From Pholis gunnellus (lineage: Eukaryota > Chordata > Actinopteri > Perciformes > Pholidae): DNA of 64,000 nt. The position numbers were made by a program, and so were the translations under genes. How positions within the stretch are numbered: the first letter of the stretch is position 1; every line of letters starts with the position of its first letter. The DNA lies in NCBI GenBank assembly GCA_910591455.2, contig OU342807.1, forward strand, positions 20,328,986-20,392,985, read 5' to 3'. The notes under the pieces were generated by a model that was not told the DNA's origin, did not search any database, and was given only the letters and a program-made list of their open reading frames with translations. Below, piece after piece: positions 23,964-38,868 of the stretch.

Positions 23964-25082
23964 CTTTGCTGACACGGAGATATAAGAAAAAAACGTACTT
24001 ACTATCTGCACCAATCAAACTACTACAGCATTCATGCATTATGTATTGCTACCGGTTAAATACTCGTTTATGAGTCCTCATTCAGTCTCGAAGTCTAAAT
24101 CATTATTTAGACATGCAAACACAAACTGAGTAATAATAACTCTGAAGATTCTGGTAATTATTTTTCACTTCTGATCGCTGTTCGTTTTGGAGTGAGTCAC
24201 ACCCTCTACACCCATCCACCATCTGCCCCGTCCCCTAATATCATGAATAAGACAGATATTTATGAATGTAACACCCCTTTAGCATTGCACATTATATGTT
24301 ATACAACGCTGAGAACACATTTTCATTCAAAACTTTATTAGATTCTACTGAAATGTGGCTCCTAAATCGTGTTCATGTGACACATTATTGAGCAGTAAAA
24401 GTCATAATAAAGGGAATCATTTCTTTCCTTTTTTACATTCTCACCAAAGAGTAGTTGAGTCTGGGCCACACAAATTGAATTTTACTGATGTTTGCACATA
24501 CAGGTTTATGCATATTTTATACTGTATGTTATAATGCATACTGAGCCATTGGCCGGTTGAAACTATTGTCTCTTTATGTTCATTAATGTAGCTCGTTGCT
24601 ATACTGTTTCTGCTGCTCACAAATATGACAGCAGCTCTGCTCGTTTGCTTGCAGCCACCTTTCTACACGAAAAGACATGTGTCGTTAGCAATTGGCATTC
24701 TGCGTACGTTCTGCAAATAAATCAATATTTATTCACCCACAGCCATAAGAAATATTAGTGTTCAGCAGGGAACTGGCATCGTCGAGCCCGGCTAGAAGCA
24801 ATATAATAAAGCAGATGAAAATGTAATGCATTTTCTACAGTACATTTATGATCAAAATACAGGAAACTAATTGAGTAATTAGACCTACCAGAACGTTTCA
24901 GTAGAGGGTTGTTTGTTATGAGACACCCAGGTTAAAGGCTTGGGTAAATACCAGTACCAGTCTTTCCAGAATGTGTTAAGTTTATTTTGTGATGTGGATG
25001 TTTTCATAATGATGGCAGTGTTCTTGTATAGTGCTCTCATATATAAATACAATTCCCTGAATATATGATATATGTGAGAAAG

Positions 25083-25233
25083 TTTTTTTTTGCTATACAT
25101 GGATTTAGTAAAATTAGAGATTTGTTGGAGATTTAAATTATGATGTGGTGTCACAATGTGAAATGTTGATATGGCCCGCTGATTTTTGAGATGTAAAAAT
25201 GGCACTTCATATCAAAAAGGTGGCCGACCCCTG
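25083..25233 (-). mobile_element. Possible hAT end (CAGGGGTCGGC type)
   Basis: In reverse the right edge reads CAGGGGTCGGCCACC, which resembles the terminal inverted repeat of Charlie-like hAT elements. The matching left end was not found, so the left boundary given is arbitrary. Confidence 0.45.
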
Positions 25234-26981
25234 CTACAGTAAACATACACAGTACTTATAACAATGAAGCGTTAGGGTTACCAACACGTTGGCATTTATA
25301 TTAACTTTTATGATGGCAAATCAATATAACTCTCACACACAGGCATATCACCCCACCACAACTCAACCCCTTCTACCCTGATTCCTCTTAGGAGCTATCG
25401 GTCAGTATGCGCCCAACGACCACAGACCAGACGGGTCATTAATCTCACTGATTCACTACCTCCAAGTCATCCTACAGTAAAAAGCTGATAGTAGTACGAG
25501 TTGCCTCGATTCACACCAACACACGCCAGCACTGCTCATAAAAATCCTTTGTCTTGTTTCTATTGATGAGGTTTGGGCTTTGGAATGGAGCGCCAGTTTC
25601 CTTGTCCATTTAGCCGTCAAAGCTCGTCAACAGCAATCGATTCTCATTGAAACTACGAGCTCTCCGTCTATTAGCACTTCCTCCACAGCGTTTCTCCCTT
25701 GAAATGCCTACCAGATATGGGTGTATTCAAAATACCTCAGGGATGGCACACAAGCAAAAGGTGTGACAAGAGACACTACAGTATATATCAAGCAAGATTT
25801 TGTGAGTGAAAAAAGGGAGCTACAGATGTGGAGCGAATCAAAGGAGGTCGGAAGAGACTGAAGATGAAAGAGGTTGAAACTCTTCATAGTAACTTTGTTA
25901 CTGTTAGTGAATTATTTATTCTTTATTTGAACAGTAGTGAGTTGTGAATATGTCTGTTAATCAAGCGTATTTATCTTAGCCAATCATTAGTAAAGCTAAG
26001 CACGGCAATAAGGCAGACTGAGAACATCAGAGGTCAGGGCGGTCGGGTTCGGTTAAAAGCTGTTGCTATTAGGAGCTATTGGAGTCGAACAGAGACTTTG
26101 GGAACTGACAATTGAATACAAAGCCATGAATGCTCACAGAGGCCTGTACGTTTTTACATGAGCCAGCTGATAACTATTCTTAAATCCTGTAAGAAATGAC
26201 ATTTCGGTGATGTGAGGTGTTACACCTCTGACAATCGCCTTTGAGGAAAAGGTTCCAACAGGTTTTTTGTGGTGAATGGAGACCTAATAATTCTCTTCCT
26301 CTCTGGGTAGGATTAATTATAAAGCCAGTGAGAGTGTAATGAGGGTTTTTCTAATCAATACTTATTGCCTTCCAGCACAACAGACTGCAAAACTACTTTT
26401 CTTCCCAAAAGATATATAGCTCAGAGCCACTTCTACTCCCACTCTGGCCAATCAATTTCTTCCAAATCCTTTACAGGTCACAAGTTCGTTCGTAGGAGCA
26501 ATTTCCTGAATACAGGCAGGAAATGAGAAAGAGGGAGTGATATAATTCAACAGTTCTTGAGTATGTAGATGTGCCTTATTTCACTAAAAGAAAGGAATTG
26601 TAGTGGAGAAAGCTTTTAGATCTAACTGTGAAGAGGCCCTGCAGCACACTGGCTTCCCTGACAAAAGCCTCTCTTTCAGACTGGGTAGCTTTCATTATTT
26701 CCTGTGGTTCTTTTATCCACTTGAATGCCTGGACCATTCTCACCACTGTCGCCATACACCAACTCCACAGCCGTAAAAATTATATGGAGAAAATTCATCA
26801 AACAGGAACAAATTGGATATCACCAGTAACAACAGAATGTGTTGCTGTAGTAAAGCTTTATTTATTTATTTTTTTTTGGGGGGGGGGCTTCTTGGTATAT
26901 TAATACATGCCTATGTTGGCGATCCAAATGACACATTTAGTGCAAGATTTAGTGAGTAGTTTGCCTCCATACTGCAAACCT

Positions 26982-26999
26982 AAAAAAAAAAAAAAAAAA
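26982..26999 (+). repeat. Poly(A), about 17 nt
   Basis: An A-run after CCT. About 100 bp upstream, at 26871-26887, is a T-run followed by ten G residues. No retroposon body could be assigned. Confidence 0.85.
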
Positions 27000-28870
27000 T
27001 TAATTTTTAAAAAACCACAGCATGAGCACCCTCACAGGAAAGGATGGTGTGTACATGGGCATAATAAGGGAGTAGTAATTAACAAAAGGGTTAATCCAAA
27101 TTGGATGAAATGAATATCTTTCATCTAAAAAAATGAATTCCAATGTTGAGCAAAGCATGTTTTTATTCATGAACAGCATAAGTCTTTGTCATGACCACCC
27201 ATGATAGGTGAGATAGGGGATTACATTACTGTCTACAAATGGAGACAAACGCTACAAGAACGGTTTGGGCGTTTTTCAAAATGTGCCAATGTACAGAATA
27301 TTTTTCTGAAAGTATTAGGTGTCTGAAAGATCAGTTATAGCTGATATGACAGCGTATGCATTATTCACAGACCATGAGTAAAACCAAAAAAATAACTCCT
27401 AACACCAACAATGCTGCTGAAGCCGTCACCTGCAGCGGCCGAGGCTTCAGCAGCATCTGCAGTGATGTGTAACGTCGACAATACTGAGGTGGCTGCCTGA
27501 CCATCAACACCATCTTCAAAGCTTTTTTTCCACATGGTGACTCTCTATTCACTATCATCTTAAAGCTGACAACACTGTGCATCACTGTGACAGGAGGAGC
27601 CACTGCTAACGTTCATTCATCATTGGTAGCACAACGGTAGGAAATTAAAGATTAATAGAGATGATAATATACTTTTTGATCCATTCATGCTTGGACTTGG
27701 CATCCCTACATTAAGTAAAAAGGGCTACTGTATATTGATTAAACTTCTTCTCCGAGTCTTTTATAATGACATCCATTCAATACTAAATAACAGTGATGTG
27801 ATCTCTGTATAAGTCAATAAACCTTGTGCTTTAAGACTGTGCATTGAGGTTTTCATTTGCATGCTAGAAGTGCATTAAGTAGAGTGACTTGGTTTACTAA
27901 AGTCACTTTAATCAAGCTACTTGGCAGCATTTATTTCCCTACATAGCTACAGCTATGTTATTCAAACTAAAAAAAAAAAAAAGGCAGAAGTTACCAACAG
28001 TGCTACTTAATTATGTTTTGTTCATGTTTGCTATTATTTCATACTGCATTCTCATGGATAGTTCAAATACAGTTTAAGTTATGTTGGGATAAAAAAAAAC
28101 AAGGAGGCCAGGACAGAAACAAAAGATAGACCTTTTTAGGGGAATGTGTCTGGGAATCTTACGTATGCAGTTTCTTCACAGTCACTGGACGTATACAAAT
28201 AAATAATAAATCAGCCATGAACGTCACTTGTGTGTTCTCGTGAGCAGGCTACGGATGTTGAGTTCCCTGGGGATTACAGGGAAGTGGAAGTTATCAGGAG
28301 ACATTCGCCAGTTAACCTGGTGCACTGTTTGCCAGTCATGCATCATGTGTTGAAGTTAAACACCTGATAACTGATAACTCGAGTATGACGGAACCTAGCC
28401 CCAGTTTCTCACTGATATTTACACTTTACACTCAGCTGCGTAAAGGGCAACGTCCTCGTCATAAACATGGAAAGATAACGAGCCTTTAGTTTTGTTTTCT
28501 GAGACTGGACCGTCCTTTATCGAGGAGTGGAAGGAACAGAAGACAGTGTTTGATACTGAACAAACCGTTTCTAGGTCGGGACAGAGGCTAACAGTCCACC
28601 ACAGTGCTTTTTACATTGCACTTTAAATGCCCTCCTTGCAATAGTAAATGTTAAGAGAGGCACGGGCATGCTGGGAGAAAGCAAGGGTAGTTTCCAAGGA
28701 AACAAACCATATTGAGGTTATTGAAAGAAATTAAGGAACCCATCTTACAGGAAGAATTGAAACCTTGGGCACTAAACGACTCAGAAGGTCTTTTGTTCCA
28801 GCAGTCAGATTTTTTTAATGAACACTTCTAGATGTGGTTTTTAAATGAAGCATCTTTCTGATGTTAATGT

Positions 28871-28996
28871 GTTATTTATTTCGTTGTATAGTGTTGCTTG
28901 TCTGTTGTGCACTGTGGAAGCTATGTCTATTGTTGTTGTGATTTGGTGGTAAATGAGTTTCGCCACTGGGGATTAATAACGCTTTTCTAATCTAAT
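28871..28996 (+). mobile_element. LINE 3' end fragment
   Basis: It contains TGTCTGTTGTGCACTGTGGA, then TGAGTTTCGCCACTGGGGAT, TAATAA and a short TCTAAT repeat. This arrangement matches 3' untranslated ends of fish L2/CR1-like LINEs, which end in short tandem repeats rather than poly(A). No coding sequence is present. Confidence 0.6.
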
Positions 28997-31900
28997 ATAA
29001 ACTGAATGGAGCCACACTCTTTGGTCTGAGAAAGACCAATTGTATGTCCAATGAAGATTTGTTGTCTGTATACATGAGAGTTATTGCTTTCATATATAAG
29101 CGGAAATGTAGATAAAGGAGAAGGAATTCTCAATTGACGGTGACCTGGCCTGTTTTACACAATAAGTATCAGAAACAGACCTTTAGAAGCACGAGAAAAC
29201 ATGAATCATGTCTGAACACGAACTTCTCTCAACGAGAAAACAAACAAAAAGCCCAAGGCTGCTGCAGTCGCACTGACTAGGAAAGACATGAACATATACA
29301 CACAGAACCAGGCCATTAAATTGAGTAATGACCCATTAAAAAGTCATAAGTCAGATGATTTACAGTTAGAGGTATTTGTGCACTAATGATGTGCACTGAT
29401 GAATGATGATAAATCCACAGAAATATTCACCGTATTTAGCGGTAATATAATTCAAAAAACCCATCTAATAGTCGTTTAGTCTAGGACATGTTTTGCAATG
29501 CCATGGGAGAATTTCTAGCAGTCCAATCACATTCTGGTTCACACCTATATTATCTGCTATTCAGGGAGACGGGGCTTGAGCTGCATTCAGCAATTACGCT
29601 GCTCATAATCACTGTGCAATGAAACTGAGCTCAAGAACCCCAACTGAGAGTCATTCAGGTTTCGGCTTGGTCTTTGGACGCCATTACAGAAAATCGTTGG
29701 CCATAAACACTTATTAAATATTAAAAATTCCAATCTAACACTTCTGGCAGAGAGTTGAATGTCTTTGCTATGAGAGATCTCCTTTCCTTTCCTTATTACT
29801 GCACTATGCAATTTACAGACGGGCCTTTATGTAACCAAGGTCCAAGAGGAAAAAGTTAATTTGCAACAAATACAAAAGCTACCAGGCTGCCTTTCAACTG
29901 GACCTCTTTAACACTGTATATGTATCTTAAAAACACTGACGCAGCTTGTGGGCTGTAACCTTGCACAGACTGAGAAGGACAGACGAGTGTGTGGGAAAAT
30001 TTCAAAAGTAGTATTTCCGAGCATGCACTGCTGTCTGCAAGTAGTCTTAAAGACTGAGGTTTAGCCATGCTTGTTTACAAGACTGACTTCCTGCCACACA
30101 CATCAATTCCCCGTGCTATTTTTGAACATTTATACACATAAGATCCAATGAAAATCAACCTCGTCACGCTTAAATCCTTGCACAAAGTTCCTAAATAAAT
30201 GTATACACAAGGTCAGATTTCAAACCCTGATCCAGTCCAGCTGATAAAGATCAACTACGCTGCTCAGGTTCTGTATTCAAAATAGCAATTATGTTCCATC
30301 GGTTATCGAAAGCTCTTGATTTTAGTGAAGACTATGGGGAATAAAAAAAAATCAATGCTCAGCTCAGGAAACATTGACCAGTGAACAAATGAAATCTATA
30401 AAGAGAAGCAATATGCGGTTTCTTTGCTGGTAATTGGCGGATAGGGAGAAGGAGTCTTGTGGCACACATAATGGCCACTTGTGGGGGACAGTGGTCAAGA
30501 GGCATTGCATGTAATGGAAGGATGTGAATTGCTGTCTGCACAAATTACACATTGGTCACTCAAGGGGAGCCCTTGTAGGTACAACAATTAGAACCAGCAG
30601 TAATGGCAGACTTCTGTCTGACGGGAAGGACAGCAAACGTAAAGCGGCTGCTCTGAGGTGAATGGTGCTCTGTGCACATTAATCCTCTTATTCTCTATTC
30701 AAGCTGTGGCATAAAATAGCAAACGCTATGGAAATGATGGTAGTGGGATAACGTTCCTAAAAAATGTCGTCAGCCTGCACTTGTGAGCAGGTAATTCATC
30801 ATTTATGATAGAATAAATAAATAAAATCTGTTTTTTATTCTGGTGGTAACTCATGGCTTCACAGGTGTAAAACGCACAGATAGACGTATAATGAAACTAG
30901 GGATGTTAGTGATTAATCTGTTCATAATTTCACAACTAATCTGTGGTCAGGAGGTCAGAGCAGGCCACTATATTTTTCTAATTGATAAAAGTATTTGTAG
31001 GCTACAAGCAGCAACAGAACGCTTGCACTGAATGTGAATTGCCCATGTCAGCAGTTTAAATGCAGCGTTTAGGGAAAAAACCCATGTATTTTGTATTTTA
31101 TATGCTTTGAATGATTGATTATCAATTATTAACGTGGTCAATGAGCATCTAGGACATTGCTCAATGTTACGATAGACAGAATCTAATCATGGCAGGCAAG
31201 AGCAGGTCTTTTATTAATCATCCATACTGTTGATTGAGCTCAGTGATGGACACAGACAGGTTTAGATGCAGTGGGAGTGCATGCTTAACAGCGTAATTAT
31301 GACTCACCTGGGTGCGTGTGTGTGTTTGTATATATGTCTGATTGAACAACATACTTAGGATTCTCCTGAAGATGCTGCGGATCTCTGCTAACATGGGACC
31401 TTGATAAATGCCTGACTGACTCCTGAGGTACAGAAAGCCTTTTTCACACACGGCTGGCTTGTTTTGAAAAGCAAGGGTGCTATGGGCTGTATAATAAAAG
31501 CTCCTCTAGCTGCTAATGGCTTCCCCATCAACTTTAAATCATTGAAAGAAAACTACAGCAAAAGTTTGGGATGCACATAACTCCACTGCACACCCACAGG
31601 AAGATCCTAATGCAGTGTTAACGTGAATGTTCAGAGTTGCTGCCTCTCTACAGTAGCTCTCATTCTCTGGCACGTGAAGCAAAAAAGCTTATGTGTCCTC
31701 AAAACAACCCCATTGGCTGGTCCAGGTGAGCTATCGCCACTGATCTCTCTTTAGTTCTGGCTCTGTTTGTTTGTGATGCTAGGTCATGTGTTACATTTAC
31801 ATCTAAACACAGAGAAAGACGGGTCTAACAAGTCTGAGCACTGATGGATTCAAGAAAATTCCCTTAAATTCATAACATACCTAGTACGGGTGTGAGACCG

Positions 31901-34900
31901 ATAGTAAGCATGATTAATACTACCATAGACAAATGCATTCTTTGCTTCACTACGTAAGGTCTCATTGGCCATATTGGCTGATAGCAGAACGTTTTTGTTG
32001 TCGTTACAGCAGCTGTTATTTGAGGCTCGAAAAATAAATCAGAGAGAAACCATCAAAATTTCCAAATGTCGTCCGTTTACTTTGTAGTAGTCATCTCGTG
32101 GTTATTTGCATAAAGACACAAAATTCAAAAGACAAACCGGTCCTAATTCCTTTTTTAATATATCTATTTTTTATTCTTGTTCTACTTTGAACAATTGTAT
32201 TTATTCAAGTTTCTCACCAAACAACATTTTACAAGATTACATTTGAACACATCATGATGAAGTAACAATTCACCGTCGCCCAATATTCATTTATACTGAA
32301 CAGAGGATGAACGCATCACAACGTAACTCAATGCAACCTCCGTTAGTCAGCGGTTAGCTCTGGTGCTGCCTGCGTTACTAGCTCTCCTCCTGTCGATTTC
32401 AACACTGACTTGTTCACTTTTTAACATTATCAGGATCGACGACGAAAAAGCATTAATGCTGATCTCCTGATCGCATATTTTTACTGAATGTTGACCGATA
32501 ACGACGGTCGGTAAAACTGTGTAATGCGGGCGAACCGTGAGACATTTAAAAGCAGCAGTCAGCACAGATCTGTTCTGTAGTGTGAACAGCTTCTTGAGAA
32601 GGACACGAGCCCACTGAGTGTGAACATTTGTTCTCCCATGAAGACAGCTCGGTGAGCCAGAGACAACTCTCTAGTGGGCCTGTGTGGAAGATTGTGGATG
32701 GATTGTGGCTGTTCTCCTCTTTAATGACCCAACGCTTCCAGTCAAGCACATCAGTGGATTAACCTGACCTGGCTTCGTGCCAGCTCTCACACTGTGTCTC
32801 CCCGACCACTTCAGCTTCTGTGGCGATGGACATTGTGTGCAGTGAACATCCCAGAGGACACTGCAGGACGCCACAACTCAGTCATGCAGGGCAAAAAACA
32901 GTACTGGGCTCCAAATAAGACTAAATGAAATGTTTGCTGGGACGGCAATGATATTAATTAAAAATTCACTGGGACTAAAAAAAGGCCTACATCCTTTTAC
33001 AGCATAGCCAACATTTCAGGGACGGCATAGCGGTCTCAAGCTGTCCCAACACTGTTGTTGGAGGGAGATGGTCCTGCCTGGCTTTGACAAAAAGAGACAA
33101 TAGGGGAGCAGGGCAGCTTTGCCAGCAGAGGTATCCAATTGGTAAGCCCTGAAGGAATGGGAACTGGCATTCTTTACTTGCTTGAACAAAGTTACTGTGT
33201 ATTTGCCAATCAGTCCGGAAATTAGTTTCAGTTTGTATCCGCAACTTCATGTTGAACTGCTGAGAAGAGCCTGGAGGGACTTTGTGAGTGACGGTACTGA
33301 CCAGCTGTATGATTATGAGTGGTTTGGATCCCAAATATAGCAGAGCACGAGAACAGGATCAGGTAGTCTCCAAGGCCACCTCACAGTGCTGCATTGAGCT
33401 CCCTGGCCTAAAAGACGGGACGGTATGTCCGTGAGCAGCAACATCTTAGTTGTCCTGAACCAGACTCGTATAAACAAGAAACCTTAGTGATGAGGTAACT
33501 CCAGCTGATGTTTGCCATGATAGAGCTATCTGTCCATTCTGTATAAAACAAATCAATCAGTCAGGGATTCAACGCTTTCCAGTAGTAAGCACACTACAGA
33601 AATTGAGCGTCATGGACTAATATCTTTTCTTGTAAAATGTCTGGTGTAATCCGTAACACTGGGGGGAATATTTCCCAAATGTGGCATTCCTGTAATAAAA
33701 CGCATGCTGTGTAATAAAGGTCGGTTGGATGTTTTGTTAAAGCTTTTAAAACCATACTGCATCAAGTAATCCACACAGCCAGCAGCTCTTCCATGGGAGT
33801 ATCTTACAACCACTTTACCAACAGCAATAAATATGTTCGTCTCGAAATGTTGTGTTTTTGGTTAAAACTAAAAGAAGTATAAAAGATGACGCGCCTAATG
33901 GATCCGGATAATAACTGCTGACCTCACTTCCTTCAATGATTCAGGAGAATATAACTCACTGCATGTCACTGCATGTCAAGGACAGTGCTGAACTCCTACC
34001 TCCCTCCACAAGAGGATGACCCCATCTTGATCCTGAGCACTACACTGAACCTAGTGAACCGTGACAGTATGAGCCCCTTACATCTATCTATGACCTCACA
34101 CACTTACACACTCATCCTTTACGATTTATTAAAACAAGACCAGCCCGTGGAAAAGCAAATCCATCATTGTTTATCTTGGAAAAGTCCAAATGACTCGTCT
34201 TTCTGAGAGATGAAAGAATGTATTTTTAAGCACAAGCTGGCGCAGTGTTTCTGCAGGGGAGGATCTCGTACCAACCCTGTAGCCTTCCTCCCAGCAGGCT
34301 CAGAGGGATGGGCCCAGCTTCCTGTTGCAAGCCTCGGGCTGGCACGAGGGCACACGCAGCAGCTGGCTTTTATTGGGGCAGCTTTTCTACGGCGTACTCA
34401 CGGGGTCTTACATTTACCAAGCATGCACATGTTTTTGTCTTGTCCAAAGTTATTTGGATAGACTGAGAATCTCAGAAATCTTTAAGATACAATGACTCTA
34501 TTGACCTATGAAAGGAGATCTTTGTGCAGGCTTGAGTCCACCGCCTGCACACATACTTGACTGCCGCCCACTGTGAGACGTGGATGATGTCATGCTGTAA
34601 TATCCCCCGTACTAACCGTCTAACAAATGCAGTCAGACATTCTCATTCGTCGTTCTCTTCACAGGGTCCACACAGAGTACAGCTTATCTATCAGACAGAA
34701 CATGTCACGCATTTATAACCCATTCTTTAATTGCTGAGATATTATGCATGCTTGCATTTTGATCATATCATTCAATCCAAGCGTGTTTTACCATAAGTCT
34801 AAGTTTCCTGTCTTCAGAAATGCTGCAGGCACATGTGCATTCATTTTGCATGAATTGATAACTGACTTTGCTGCACCAACATTTCATTCTAAACTACATT

Positions 34901-36448
34901 GGAGGGAGCAGGTTAGTCCTCAAATATACACGCTTCATACTATGAAGGGCGTACTGTAGTCAGTCTTTAATCTGCAAACTGCAAGCAAGCTTTCTCTGGC
35001 TGAGAATTCAAGCAACTGATAGGGTAGCGTCTTAACGGGATTATAAAGAGGAAGGGCTAATCCAATGCATGCAGCCAGCTAACTCTCTGCAGGACAAGGG
35101 AAGCACACCCCAGGGAGGAAAGAAGTGACGTCTACAATCGCAGTAAAACAATGTGTTTATTCAAATAATTGAAATTTGAGAGTGCAAAAACTTAGCAGCC
35201 TTGTAACTCAGGCAGACCATCTTCTGCATACAGACTTCTACAAACAGATTTCTGCTTGAATTTACTTTTTGAAAATGAATTTGTGTACTTTGCACGACAC
35301 TACACACTGTCAGTTGGAGAGAGCACATTGTTTGTGTAACCGTTGGCTTTTTTTCCAACTTGACATTTTCTGGGAACACAAACGGTCCCCCAGCAACACA
35401 AAACATGTATGTGAAGGCAAAGACTCACTGTAACTCTTATTTCAGCCATCCATTGACACATGTAAAGATTCTTCTTGTTTGGATGATAAAAGGATAAATT
35501 TTTATCCCTTTCAATAATTCACCGCCGCGCGCTGACATTTAAACCCTTCCATAATGGGTGACACCTTAACACAGTGACACAGAGGGACACCTCTGTATCA
35601 TGAAGACACACCAGTGTGCCGGACAAAGGCGGTGTTAAGGTTGCGCTGAAAGTGGACCTATAAACCTCATTCTCTAAACCATTCAAGGATTTTACCATAA
35701 AGGCCAAAACCGAGACATCAATAGTACTTTGACTAGAGAGACTGCACCCTGCAGCTAACATTTTAACTGGCGCAGTGGAGGACAAGGAGACAATTTTAAA
35801 TGGTGTTTTGACCTGGGTCATTTTCAAGGGGTATTGACTATTATTTCATTTTGTTGTGTTGTATGCATTCTGTCTATTAGGTAGGAGGGCACTAAATAAC
35901 TTCTAACGTCTACTTCTGATCATACATTCAAATCCTGCAGGAGCACTTTAATTTCATCGCTATACATACTGTGTATTCTACATTATTTATACCATATTCC
36001 TGTATTATATCTTCACAGCATTGTCTTTTCCAAAACCCTAGAGATGTGAAATGTAATTGAGTGCAGGGTAATAATGCTGGTATGGGCTTTTACCGTGCTT
36101 TAGCAGTCTGTTTTAATTTAGAATCACACTCCTCTGAGGCACCGCGTTCACTTTTGGCGTGGAGTTACTGTTGATAAAGTGCTGGGGCGGGAGAGATACA
36201 AGCAACAAGACGTCAGCCGGGGCTTTCTCATTTATCTGCTCATCTAATTAGTCAGCTTGTGTCAGCTTAGGAACAGTTTCAGTGGCGGCCGGTTTTCAAG
36301 TATCAAGTTAATTAGGGGCTCAAGGCAACGGTGCTGTAAGAACAGGCAAACACCAGGCTGCTTTTGGATAAATGACAAGGTTTAATACGGGGGAGGACGA
36401 AGGAATGAGATAAATGAGAGCGAGCTAATGGGATTATAGACAGACAGA

Positions 36449-36806
36449 TGGGGCTTGGCAGTATGGTGAAAATCAAAAATCACAATATTTTTGACCAAAT
36501 ACTTCGCTATGGTGATTGTGATGATATTGTAGGATTGACCATTGGTGCTTTTTCAAAATATTTACACATTATTTTTTGATAATTAATCATCAATAACTTG
36601 GATGTAATGACTCAGTGGGTAAAGGCGAATAATAGAAGCGTTAGAACAGTCTGGAAAGTTCATAAAATCACATCACTTAACTGTGATGCAGCCTTTACAA
36701 CCAGGAAAAGACAACACTTGAGCCATATTACGATATCCAAAATCTAAGAGGAGATCTAGTCTCATATCAGGATATCAATATAATATCGATAAATTGCCCA
36801 GCTCTA
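36449..36806. mobile_element. hAT-type miniature element with 8-bp TSD
   Basis: The 358-bp element starts TGGGGCTTGGCAGTAT and its other end in reverse is TAGAGCTGGGCAATTT. It is flanked by exact CAGACAGA duplications at 36441-36448 and 36807-36814. Internal motifs CACAATATTTTTGACCAAAT and TTACGATATCCAAAATCTAA are those I recall from an abundant fish non-autonomous hAT family. It has no open reading frame of its own. Confidence 0.88.
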
Positions 36807-38669
36807 CAGACAGAAAAAATCATTTTGATGCTTTCTGCAGGTTTGTGCATCTGTAAAAGACAACAAAAGGCTGATCTCAAAAGGATAAAGCAGTTGGAAA
36901 AAAACAAAATTGGACCCCGCAACCTTCAATTGTGAGGTCAGACAAAAATAACTCAGGGCGAGACAGTCTCCCAAATTACATTTGACAAGAAGAGGTTTCA
37001 ATTAGGGGGACCAGTCTTTTAAAACAGCCAGACAAGAAAGGCTGGATGTGCTAATTGATCTATTGTGCAGAGGAGTGAAATCTATGCAATGGCAGAGTCA
37101 GAGCTACAGCCTTTCTCTGCTCTGAAAAATGACAACGCAACATCACACCAGAGGTCGAACCAGTAGACGTCAACGTAATGGACGGATTAGACGTACGGTG
37201 ATGTGCCGACAGGTGAGATTCAAAAACACAGTAGATTAGAGGAACACATTTTACTAGGGCCGATTATTTTCACATTAAACTGCATAAGCGTAAAAAAAGA
37301 ATTACCTTCATGAGCAGAACGCACAGCAAGATTATCAACAACTGCGATACTCACTGGCTGTTGCTGCACCCTAATGGAAACTAACTCCACTATTGATTTA
37401 ACGACTCAAATGTGAGTGACCTGCCCTGAGACGTGAAGCATTGTGGTGTCTGCCCTCACTTGCATGTTCTCTCCATCTTTCCAGTCTGATTTATCGCTGC
37501 AGATGGAGCCAAATACATCGATCTCTGATAAAGTCCCAGCAGTTCCTGGTATTGCTCTCGGGTATAAATCACACTAGACGACAGAACAGGCTAATAAATA
37601 GAAAACGCTGGGACACCGTTTCAGATAAAAAATTGCTTTTTTATTTTTTATTATTGGCATTATTGTGGAATTTCATTACTTCCAACGCCCACAGATTGCC
37701 TGCAAACACTTCATTTCTGTCAGCTGAGGCCAGGACGCAGAATAACTCACAGGCGTGAAAGCAGAGCCTATGGGTTTGGACTTAATGATCAGGCAAATAT
37801 AAAAGTACCACTGTTTAAAATAGGATGTAGATATAAAAAGGAGCTCTGTTACGTGTTGAAACCTCTCGCATTAACCTGGTATATTACAGCCAGATCTCTA
37901 CTCTCTTCGTCTTTGCTGTGGAACTTTTCTCACCACGGAGGATTCCTCCGGAGTGTAGAGGGGTTTGTTTCGTTTCTGCCTGCATGCACGAGGTGACAGC
38001 TTTGCCCAGGGCGTCTGAACCAACCCACTCCCCTGAGAGACTAGGCATTCCCACCCATGAGGATATTTCACCGCTCCGCACGGCAGCCCGCACCGATGTA
38101 CTACACAAATACTAGTGTGGGTCATGATGAGAAGAGTATAAATTCTACACGTGCACATTTACAAACCAAGCCAGAATAGAAGGAGACCCACAGATGGAAA
38201 CACACACACACACACAAAGATGCAAATGCATGCACACACACACTGTGTCACACAATGGTTTAAACCTCTCCATCCTCCCAGGGGGTCCAGCATTGCAGAG
38301 GCTATAAATAACCATAGGAGATTACTGGGTGTGGTGGCAGACGGCCTGATTCATGACACAACCTTTATCAGCGGGTAAACACTGTGCATTAAGCTACAGA
38401 TGAACAGGTTATGGTAAAAGTTAGGGGGTAATTTGAAGCATGCAAGATGAGGTTCAGGTCCACGTGAGGTTAAAGAGGATCCTTCACACAAGGAGGATCG
38501 GATTCATTTTATTAAAATGTAATGCACCGCCTATTATCCCAGGTACAGAATGTGAAATGATGACTGTTCTAATTATAGGCATAATATTAATGAATAATAT
38601 CCCCACACAATAACTCAACTCTAATTCAGTAGTAAAAGAAAGAGTAAAAGAAATGCTCTCTTTCGGTTC

Positions 38670-38868
38670 GGTTTGCTGGTTTGTTTGTCAGCAGGATTAC
38701 TGAAAGTCTACCGGCTCGAGTTTCATCAAACTTGGTGGAATGGTGTAGCGTGGGCCAAGGAAGACCTCGTTACATTTTAGAGAGGATCTCAATCACAGGG
38801 CGGATCCACACATTATCTTTTTAATTACAGAAAGGGCCTTGGCGGAGGTCTGAGTCCTCTTCTAGTTT
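38670..38868 (+). repeat. Fish interspersed repeat (GTCAGCAGGATTAC family)
   Basis: Landmarks are TTTGTTTGTCAGCAGGATTA, TCATCAAACTTGGTGGAATG, GTGGGCCAAGGAAGA, AGGGCGGATCCA and CCTTGGCGGAGGTCTG, in the order I recall for a widespread fish repeat. Boundaries are approximate. Confidence 0.65.

Noticed and set aside
24835..25241. CTACAGTA at both 24835-24842 and 25234-25241 as a target duplication
   Set aside because: The right copy abuts a hAT-like end, but the left copy is not followed by a matching inverted end, so the repeat may be chance.
35519..35827. 102-codon open frame on the minus strand
   Set aside because: Plausible composition, but no recognisable domain and no in-frame continuation or splice sites that would link it to prkca.
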